Source: Pelomyxa schiedti (Eukaryota > Evosea > Pelobiontida > Pelomyxidae). Taken from it: DNA of 52,961 nucleotides. The notes under the pieces are model-generated. The model was not told the DNA's origin, searched no databases, and saw nothing but the letters and a program-made list of their open reading frames with translations. This document shows positions 45,113 through 52,961 of the stretch, in pieces (the first letter of the stretch is position 1; every line of letters begins with the position of its first letter). The stretch is from positions 2,659 to 55,619 of the forward strand of contig JAHLWZ010000644.1 of NCBI GenBank assembly GCA_020536535.1. Direction: 5' to 3'. Both the position numbers and the translations under genes were made by a program.

Positions 45113-46629
45113 ATGCCCAAGGCAAAGAGGGGAACCACGAGGAGGGAGCCTCCCACCAAGGCTGCAAATGCAAACAGACACGGATCCCATAAGGACGGTT
45201 GTGGGTCGTGCTGTTGCTGTTGTTGCGGGGCGAAGGGCTGTGCGTTGGTGTGCTTGGTGCTGGGGGTTGCGGCGGCTGCAGGGGCGGCGTGGCTCGTGAG
45301 GATGTCGGCTCCTTTGGAGCTGGACCTGGCCCCGTGCGGGGACTGGGCGGCAAAATCGGGGGCGAGGCTACAGCTGGATGATGGGAGGAATCTATCTTAC
45401 AGGGTTTATGGTGTGCCCTGCCCGGCGGGAGCCAATTGTGGGAGGGAAGCTGCTTGGTGCAGTCACATGTCTTCTTATTTTTTACTTTTAGTTCGAAGTC
45501 ATGATTTGATGCTTAATTTAGTGTAATTTTTAGCCTGTATATTGGTATTAAAATCTGAGTTAAATTAATATGATTTCCACCATAATAGGTTCTGGAGAAC
45601 ACGTTGTTTTCTACCTCCACCCTGACCCACAGTCTAGTGGGTGGGTTCATCCAAATATAGAAGATTTCTGCCGTGAAACTAACACTCGCATCCTGGCACT
45701 TGATCGACCTGGAGTAGGCCTCTCATCCCCACAACCCCGGCGCAATTTCCCCGACTATGCAGATGGTGTGTAACAATTTTCAGTAACTGCAACCTCACAG
45801 TAATTAATAAAGATGTCATTCAGTTGGTGACACACCTCGGCATTACAAACTTCTCTGTAATTGGGCACAGTGCTGGAACTCCACACGCTCTTGCACTTGG
45901 AGCTGACCCGCGAGTAAAATCGCTTGGTATGTTTCTTTACAGAGATACCGTGGACTAAGTTCTTTAAGGTCTGCAACAAATTGCCTTGATTGGTCCCATA
46001 TATCCCCCAAAGGAATTTAACAGCGGAACTTTGGAGGGAATGTCTAAAACGAACATCCTTGTCACTAAGCTAGCGAGGCGTTTCCCTTATGCTATCAAGC
46101 TTTATCTGTGTGTAACACGTTTCATGGGTTCCCTCTCGTAACGGAGTTTAGTTCCTTGGTTCCTATAATGGCGAGACTGCTAGGAACAGAAACTACAATC
46201 AAGCTCCTTCTTTCTGAAAGCCCCAGAGACGTTTCTCTTGCATTATCCTCGTACGTCAACCACCAAAACAACAAACAAAAACAACAAACAACCCACTAAT
46301 TACACCTAAACAACAAAACAACCAGGCCTGAATGGATGCAAAGATTCGAGTGTTCGCTGGTAGAACACTTCGCGCAAGGATTCGCGCCGGCCGCACACGA
46401 ATTCTACAGAATCGCCGAAGTGGACTGGCACTTTTCTCCCGCCAACGTGCAAGTACCCCTGGATTGCTGGGTGGGCTCAGACGACACCCTGACACCCAGT
46501 TTCATGGCCCATACCATATGCGAAATGGTCCCAATGTGCCGAGGAGTGCATGTCATTGACGGCGAGGGCCACTATAGCATCTACGCCAATCACTTGGAAG
46601 CAATTCTAAAGGGCCTGTTTGGGCATTGA
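45113..46629 (+). CDS. alpha/beta hydrolase with N-terminal membrane anchor
   Basis: ATG 45113 begins with a basic stretch (MPKAKRGTTRREPPTK), a cluster of six consecutive Cys within CGSCCCCCCG that is a likely palmitoylation site, and one membrane helix (ALVCLVLGVAAAAGAAWLV). The hydrolase domain follows: VVFYLHPDPQSSGWVHP, RILALDRPGVGLSSP, VVQLVTHLGI, FSVIGHSAGTPHALALG (GHSAG nucleophile elbow), LDCWVGSDDTLTP (catalytic Asp region) and VIDGEGHYSIYANHLEA (catalytic His). It is a serine hydrolase of unknown substrate, probably facing the lumen or extracellular side. Several short introns were placed in phase (for example GTGGGA...AATAG between GAN and CSGEH). The end is LKGLFGH at 46629. Confidence 0.82.
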
Positions 46630-46814
46630 GCGTCCCTCTCACCTGTATCTCTTCTGCTATTTTCGCCATTTGAACAGCCGTAAAATGGTGCGTTTAACTT
46701 CGATGAATTTGTGCGGAAATGAAATGTGACCTTCTGAGAAAATTACGTAATTAATCAGACCGAGACGCAACGGCAACAACAATAATAGGAATTCAAAACC
46801 AATAAAAAAACGAG

Positions 46815-49800
46815 ATGGCGAGATGTGCGGAGGTGGGTTGCATTGCTGCGGTGCAGAGATTCTGCACAAACGACGGTCCTGGATTACGCACTACCGTGTT
46901 TCTGAAAGTATGGGGTTTTTTTACTGTTTCTTTCGCACCGTTTTTTGCTCTTGACTCGCGTGATCTCATCGAAAAATATATAGGGGTGTAATATGCGATG
47001 CGGGTGGTGTTGTAACCCAGAGTGCCTGAGTTCAGTTGTTCAACAACGAATGGGAGAAACTACTGTTGGGTTTTATCAAACCGCTCAACAACTAGCGAGC
47101 CAACTTGTGCGTGATAAAGCATTCTGGAGCTATTCCTATGTTCCTTCTTCTGCGCCGCAACCAGTTTCAACAGCAGCAACGGCAATGCAACCAGTGGACC
47201 AGATTAATGGAATGCTTGGTAATCCCAGTTCCGAGGAAGTTGCTCGAGTACCCTCACGTGGAGGGGTAACCATTACTGGAGGAGAACCACTACTGCAATC
47301 TCAGTTTGTTTTGCACCTGGTCCGTGAGTTGAAAGCTCAAGGAATTCATGTTGCAATGGAGTCAAACGCTTCTCTAATTGCTCGTTCCGTCACCGCGAGG
47401 GAAGTCGTTAAAAGTCTGGACTACTGCATTGTTGATCTGAAATGTGCTCATGAGTGCAAACATGAAGAAGTCACAGGAGTTGCTTTGGCTGATGTTAGGG
47501 AAGGAGTGGCAGTGGCAGCAAGTGAATGCCGTGATGTGCTTGTAAGAACTCCAGTAATCCCAGGAGTTAATAACACTTCTGAAGATATCGAATCACTAGC
47601 CAACTTGGTTGCATCACTTCCTTCTCGAGGTACCTTTTTTCTTGATACTATTTTTGTAAAACTTGTTGTCACTGATTCCTTGAAGTATCTTGGGAGTTGC
47701 TCCCTTATCACAACCGTGCAAAGGGGAAATACAGTTCCCTTGGTATACCCTACCTGCTGGGAAATCTTTCCCCTCTTTCACAGAAGGATTTAGCTCCACT
47801 TTCTGCTATTGCACAATACATCGCACCACCTCCAGATTTCGCACCATCATTACCCAGCCCTCCTCAACAAATTTGCATCACTGGAGAACAAACCCACCGT
47901 AGTGCACGGACTGATACAATGTTGCGCGAACTATTAAATCTCCGTCCGAGTGTATCACATCATCGAGCCCAAGTTCTCACTGAATTTTTCCAAGATCTGG
48001 AGCATCAATCAATTCCAACACCAATATCCTATCCTCCCATTTCTCCAACCAATCCGACTACTATTAATGCCTCCAAGTCACCGGCCTTGGCTGTTGCTTT
48101 GGCATTCAAAAAGCTGTGTGAAGAAATTCCCGTGGGAATTCATAGTAATGACCTCCTTGTGGGAGAGCGTGGAAAAGGCGGAGCTCCAAAAGTAGTTCCT
48201 ACATACCCCGAGCTTCATGCGCACACAGCAGCAGAACTAAGGGAGCTAATATCAAGGAGTGTGCAGAAATTCGATGTTTCTGAGGACTGCGCTGCCCTTT
48301 TTGATCAACAAATCCACCCAAGCTGGCACGGAAAAACTGTTACTGAAAACCTTATTTTTGCCAACCAATCTGAGTATAAAAACTATCTTACCTGTGGGGG
48401 TTTCACACAAGTATGTTTTGCAGCCAGTTAACACTTATCCACTAAGACTCTGTCGTGTAGTTCATCGACTTCTTCCAGCCTTATACTGTCAACATGGATG
48501 ATAGATTATACAGATTTGGTCTTGGGGGTGTTATTTCTGAGATTCAGAAGCAGATTTTGCACCTACAATCCAACAAAACCTCTGCCGAAAGACCTGATTG
48601 CACAGAAGAATTCTATTCATTGTCCGCCATGTTAATCTCCTGCACTGCATTGATTAGCCTTGCCCATCGCTACGCTTCCTGTGCATTGCAGTTAGCTTCA
48701 CAATGTGAGCAACCAGAAAGAAGAAATGAGCTCCAACAAATTGCACATGTATGCAATAGGGTTCCAGAGAATCCCCCAAGCACCTTGTGGGAAGCTATCC
48801 AATTTTATTGGTTTTTGCATATGGGGACTACACTAGAGAGCAACAGTGATGCCCTTGGTCCTGGTTTTATTGACAGATACCTGGCACCCTTTTATTTTAG
48901 TGATGTATACGAAAAAAAGACCATCACCCATCAGTTCGCCCGTGAGCTATTAGAGGGTCTGGTATTAAAGTTGTATGCCCACTACACTACCCCAACAACG
49001 CTGGGAGAGAATGCTACATATGTCTATTTCTCTAATTTGCAATTGGGCGGTGACAACCCAAATGAACTAAGTGCTATTTTTCTTGACATTTTAGACGACC
49101 TTCATCTATTTCAGCCACTGAGCCAGGCACTTACTCTGTAACCTAAAATTTGGTTGTTAATACGCAAATAGGTTTTCATCTCTCAAAAAACACCAGATTG
49201 GTTTCTTCACCGAGCATGCCGTGCGATTCGACACGGAACTGGTTACCCGGCAGGTAGGAAACTTTCCATGGAGTTGTTTTTTTTTTCATCCCCCTATAGT
49301 ATTCAACTTGGACAGTATCCGATCCCAGCTTCGCAATCACGGTTGCAGCTCAGAGGATGCTATGTCCAATGGGGGTGTTGTTGGCTGTGTTGAAACAATA
49401 TGTGTTGGAAAGGAGTGCTTATTTACCGTCGGATACTTGAATGCCACCAAGCCACTGGAACTTGCCCTAAACAACGGTTAGTACAATATTCCCGAAAACG
49501 TTTTCACTCTTTCAGGAGTTGACCCCTTGACCGGGCAATCTGTTGGCCCAGCAACGGGAGATCCTACAAAATTTACCTCACTCCAAGATGTCCTTGACGC
49601 CTATGTAGCACAGTTCAGGAACATGGTGAGAGTCAAGGTTGCGGGAGATTTTGATATCGAAACTCAAGCTGCCCGGAGATGGCCAACACCTTTCCGATCT
49701 GTTATAATAGACGGATGTGTTGAAAATCACGCACTGCTAGAATTTGGCGGCGCCAAGTACAACTCCTCAGCCATTGCAGTATTCCACTCCCTCAATTTTT

Positions 49801-50675
49801 TTCCATTTTAACTAGCGTCCAAGGTTTCGTGCTTCGGAAGTACTGTTGATAGCCTTGTGGCACTGGATCAAGTTGTATTTTCCAAGAAATTACTCCCCAT
49901 GTCAGCAGTGTTGGAAGCACTCCGCAGCGACTTTGCTGGATGTGACAATTCCGTACACACACTCCTCAGTTCCCAGCCTAAATGGGGAAATGACTGTGAC
50001 ACAGCCGACAACATAGCCATTCAACTAGAGAGACTTCTTCGAGGAGAGATTGATGGTCGCAAAAACTTCAGGGGAGGTGTTTACAGAGCTGAATTTTTGA
50101 GTGTCACGGCTCACATTTCTTTTGGCAGTTCTACTGGGGCAACACCAAATGGTGTGTGGTGTTGTCACACGAATTGTATTTTCACACTGCTTAGGCCGAA
50201 AAGCTCGTACACCACTTTCTGAAGGTCTTTCGGCCTCACAAGGCCAAGACAAGAACAGTCCCACTGCATTACTTCTCTCTGCTTCAAAGCTCGACCATAC
50301 AGTTTCCAAGGGTAACTTACTGAATGTAAAGTTCTTGCCGGACCTCCTAGCTGGCGCTGTACGAAATTCTGGTGTTTTTCGGTAATTTAACGATTTATCA
50401 GAGGGGAGAACTTGCATTGGCAGCACTATTGCGAGGTTATTTTTCGCTTGGAGGCCACGAACTTCAGTGCAACGTTGTCTCTGGTCACACTTTGCGGTGA
50501 GATTACTCTTTTAGTGTACTTCATAACAGTTCTTTCTAACAGGGATGCACAACTCAACCCTGACAAGTACCGAGACTTGATTGTGCGGGTGGCTGGATAC
50601 AGTGACTTGTTTGTAGAACTGACCAAAGACATTCAAGACGACATCATAGCACGAACGGAACACGGCTCGGAGTAA
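46815..50675 (+). CDS. fused radical-SAM activase and glycyl radical enzyme
   Basis: Ten exons total exactly 3,420 nt in frame, encoding 1,139 aa. Residues 1 to about 290 are a GRE-activating enzyme: [16 protein letters not shown], then [14 protein letters not shown] with the CX3CX2C [4Fe-4S]/SAM motif, then [16 protein letters not shown]. No extra ferredoxin-type Cys insert is seen. Residues from about 315 are a full-length [73 protein letters not shown], then [14 protein letters not shown] contains the catalytic Cys (near residue 786) and the adjacent Glu. [38 protein letters not shown] and [20 protein letters not shown] follow, with the radical Gly near residue 1114, 25 residues from the end. 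GCVE points to the dehydratase/CutC-like branch rather than pyruvate formate-lyase. The substrate is unknown. Exon 3 (47686-48410) codes across the junction without a stop. Confidence 0.93.
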
Positions 50676-50758
50676 TCGCTACTGTAGAATTGTGAATATG
50701 TTCATATATCCTCACATGCCTCTCAAGACTATGTGTGTACAGATGTTTGTTTTTTTGG

Positions 50759-50764
50759 AATAAA
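50759..50764 (+). terminator. AATAAA polyadenylation signal of the GRE gene
   Basis: Canonical AATAAA 84 nt after the GRE stop. It lies in a 131-bp gap shared with a convergent gene. Confidence 0.5.
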
Positions 50765-50806
50765 GTTTCTCGTTACCACAGTTTATCTTTTATCACATTT
50801 TTGAGT

Positions 50807-52209
50807 TTAGAACTTTGTCTTGGGTTGTACCAACACAAACAGTGGCTGAATTTGAGTAACCATTTTATGCACAACACAAGCAGGAAGGTCCAAAACTTCC
50901 AGGTTGCTGTCCTCAGTACTGTAGGTGATTGAATACCAGTGTGTTGATAACTGTGTGAGGCCACTCGCGTACTGCCTTTTTCCTGTCTGGTTGGACAGGA
51001 GAAAAGTGCCACTGGCCCCTGTGATTCTATAGAATAAAGAGAATGAGCCAAGAAAGGGTATGAAGGAATGGAAGGAAGAAACCGAAAAGGGTGTGTCTTT
51101 TCGAAGGTGTAGAGGAAGTAGATGTATTGGCTAGGTGTGGTTATGTGCCCAAGAGCTAAAAAGTCCTCCCCCCGCTCGACTGCCACAGAACTTCCCCGTA
51201 AATGGGCGTCTACTTTAATTTCAGATTACAAAAGAAGGAAATCGGACTACCTGGATATCCTAAGAGAATAGGAAGAGTGAGCCACGTGCTCTGAGAAACA
51301 ACTTCACACATTCCACCATGTTCACATGAAACTATCGTGTGCGGCTCAATAGACTGGGCAAACACGGGTCGCGCGGCTCCAGGTGGCAGGAATGCAACCC
51401 AATTTTTTTCTACCTGTGGTCCACTGACGTTCACGGGCGGGTGTAGAAAAGTGATGTCAGAAACACTAAGGGTTTCAAAATCTACAGTGATTGTCACCAT
51501 CCTTCTCAGGCATTTCTCCGTCAATGCGTTGGCCATGATCATAACTGCAGTGGCACCTACAATCATCATCCAAGAAGCCAAAGTTATATAGGGTTTCTTT
51601 ATTTTACCTGGAAGAATCAATGGACGTGGGTCCTCAAATCCAAGACCTCTGTTGCCACAAGCTGACCAATTGGGCTCATAAGGTGTTGTAATTATTGTTG
51701 TACTTTCAGAACCATCCATGAAAAAAGGGGGTGTCACTTGAAAACGTGACATTAATGCAGTACTACAGTGCAGTGAGGAGAAAGAATACCGAATTCATCA
51801 ATAGAATATCTCTTAGCAGCTATTAAACTCGTTCCAGTGTCCCATTGAGCCACCCTGTAGAACATAAGCCATATCCTGGATCCCAGCAAACTCGGTGGCC
51901 AGACAGCAATACTTGGATTGAATTCATCACTTTCCACTCTCCTATTCCTATTCCCTACAAATATGCCATGTAAAATACTCGTTTTGCATAATAATGATCC
52001 GAAAAAAGGACAAAATGAAAACGAAAGAAAAAAACAAAACAATAAAAAAAAAACCCACCTCAACCTTGCACAATTTCGTGGGACCAACGTTGTTTGGAGC
52101 ACGAGATGGTTTGGTTGCTATTCCTGTTCAAACAAATCCACGTGAATGTAACAGACACCACGGTCGCCAGCACCAGCCAAATCACTTTGTTCTGTGGCGA
52201 CCCTCCCAT
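50807..52209 (-). CDS. type II membrane beta-propeller glyco-enzyme (GH130/GH43- or beta-mannosyltransferase-like)
   Basis: ATG 52209 gives MGGSPQNKVIWLVLATVV followed by SVTFTWICLNRN, a short cytosolic tail and signal-anchor helix typical of Golgi glyco-enzymes. The lumenal domain shows FNPSIAVWPPSLL, IWLMFYRVAQWDTGTSLI, GNRGLGFEDPRPLILPG, VEKNWVAFLPPG, VFAQSIEPHTIVSCE, LPVDAHLRGSSVAVERG-like DAHLRGSS, GEDFLALGHITT, YIYFLYTFEKTHPFR, RQYASGLTQLSTHWYSITYS and a final PKTKF. The series NPSI, FEDPR, EKNW.(P/A)F, S.EPH, LRG.S.AV, LALGH, ASGL and SI.YS follows a five-bladed propeller family known from glycoside phosphorylases/hydrolases and fungal beta-1,2-mannosyltransferases. Which reaction it does cannot be told. 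Introns were joined in consistent phases. The stop is TAA 50809-50807. Confidence 0.75.
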
Positions 52210-52583
52210 TATCTCCTGTGGCGCACTTGTCCCCGGCAGCTACAAAAAAACCCCAGCGCCCAACTGGCACGTCAGTCTAGTGGTTCGAATCGGCTGCGGA
52301 GGTTTTCTTTTTTGTCAGTTGTGGCCAACAGACTTGCCTTCATCAGACCCCAAGGGTACTGAATTGAATTTTTTCGTGTCAAGGAGGGGAGTTCCAGGCA
52401 TCAAAAATCAGTCCACTGTGGAATTGGATTCAATCACGTGGAGGTGCACCCCACACTTTTCACCAATAGATCATCACGTTCACCATATGCCTCCTCCGTC
52501 TCCTCCCCAGCCGCTCACATCCCCCAATATCCGCTTATGGGAATGGTAAAAACTGAAGAACGGACTGACTTTTTTGCAAATTA
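52210..52583. promoter_or_regulatory. divergent intergenic region at right edge
   Basis: A 374-bp gap between the glyco-enzyme start and the last gene. A plus-strand frame runs through most of it but overlaps the start of the minus gene and has no supporting splice. I treat it as non-coding. Confidence 0.35.
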
Positions 52584-52961
52584 ATGACATCCCCCACATC
52601 AGCACCTTCACCTCTCCCATCATCGGCTCCTCCGCCTCCCCCGCCATCGTCATCAGCAGAAGCAACGGCGGCGGCCGCCGTGGCTGTGCCCGTGGTGGTG
52701 GTGGACAGGGGCGCTCAGCTCGAGCGGGCCGTGATGCAGTCCCACATCGTGTGGTCGATGCTGCTGCCGCGGTGGCTGCCGTGCTGCAGGCCAACCACGT
52801 GCCCCGTGGGCTTCACCACGTGGAGGTACGACCGGTCCACGATGTTCGACGACGACTCGCTCACCACCAATATCACTCTGTCTGAGGGATTTGATATGCT
52901 CACGGTTGTAGCAGAGGCAATGTTTCCTCTGTACGTATTTTCCCTTCTATCTCGTATGCCG
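52584..52961 (+). CDS. unknown protein, 5' part only, runs off right edge
   Basis: ATG 52584 opens MTSPTSAPSPLPSSAPPPPP, a Ser/Pro/Ala-rich start. It continues with VAVPVVVVDRGAQLERAVMQ, SHIVWSMLLPRWLPCC, VGFTTWRYDRSTMFDDDSL, TTNITLSEGFDMLTVVAEA and MFPL, then probably an intron near 52931. This exon is GC-rich like the vWA exon at 2.1-2.6 kb. The product is not recognised. The only notable parts are a hydrophobic stretch and a Cys pair. Confidence 0.5.
   Translation, partial: MTSPTSAPSPLPSSAPPPPPPSSSAEATAAAAVAVPVVVVDRGAQLERAVMQSHIVWSMLLPRWLPCCRPTTCPVGFTTWRYDRSTMFDDDSLTTNITLSEGFDMLTVVAEAMFPLYVFSLLSRMP

Noticed and set aside
49254..49299. Intron-like segment GTAGGA...TATAG with a T-run inside the GRE
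   Set aside because: Removing it breaks the frame. Reading through keeps the frame and adds PPIVFN, which fits the family.
50374..50400. 28-nt intron candidate near the end of the GRE
   Set aside because: A 56-nt alternative (to the CAG at 50423) keeps phase and gives a better match to the family ([13 protein letters not shown]).
52285..52315. B-box-like sequence ggttcgaatc followed by a T-run
   Set aside because: The flanks do not pair into T, anticodon or acceptor stems, so it is not a tRNA.
52094..52549. 151-codon plus frame with Cys and His
   Set aside because: It overlaps the start and signal anchor of the minus-strand glyco-enzyme and lacks splice or domain support.

Overview
The window is nuclear DNA from a microbial eukaryote. 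Almost every gene is broken by short introns (about 45-150 bp). Genes lie close together on both strands, with gaps mostly of 20-500 bp. The content includes Rab7, ERGIC3/Erv46, a Ste20 kinase, a PHD-TFIIS-SPOC protein and a tRNA with internal A and B boxes. A full-length, intron-bearing glycyl radical enzyme (GRE) points to an anoxic or microaerobic lifestyle. Together with long tandem LRRs and secreted Cys-rich and Cache proteins, this suggests a free-living protist, perhaps an anaerobic amoebozoan of the archamoeba type. The lineage is inference. Splice donors are relaxed: GT is near-constant, but positions +3 to +6 vary, and one intron is GC-AG. Most gene models below were built by joining exons by hand and checking that splice phases agree.

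Left part (1-13.8 kb): an edge fragment; a small conserved-looking beta-rich protein; a 926-aa von Willebrand A protein; a PHD/TFIIS/SPOC transcription-elongation-type protein (minus); archease (minus); a small membrane protein (minus); an LRMDA-like LRR protein; a CTDSPL2-like HAD phosphatase.

Middle (14-29.9 kb): a Ste20/MST-type kinase; an LRR gene built from nine one-repeat exons with uniform phase-1 introns; directly behind it a SAM-caspase (C14) gene that may be spliced to it; an intronless unknown gene; a very long Cys-rich secreted or membrane protein (minus); a TPR-like gene.

Right part (30-53 kb): a myristoylation-type RING protein; a GRAM/WBP2-like protein and ERGIC3 (minus); a synapsin-like ATP-grasp protein with a C-terminal membrane tail; a double-Cache ectodomain protein (minus); a GNAT acetyltransferase; a secreted BPL_N-type protein (minus); a WW-plus-LRR protein (minus); tRNA-Arg(UCG); Rab7; an alpha/beta hydrolase; the GRE; a type II membrane beta-propeller glyco-enzyme (minus); and an edge fragment.

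The most striking gene is at 46.8-50.7 kb. A radical-SAM GRE activase and a complete glycyl radical enzyme are encoded as one 1,139-residue polypeptide. The reading frame runs through the domain junction inside one uninterrupted exon. The LRR/SAM-caspase pair is the second item, because its domain set recalls NLR and inflammasome-type immune proteins.
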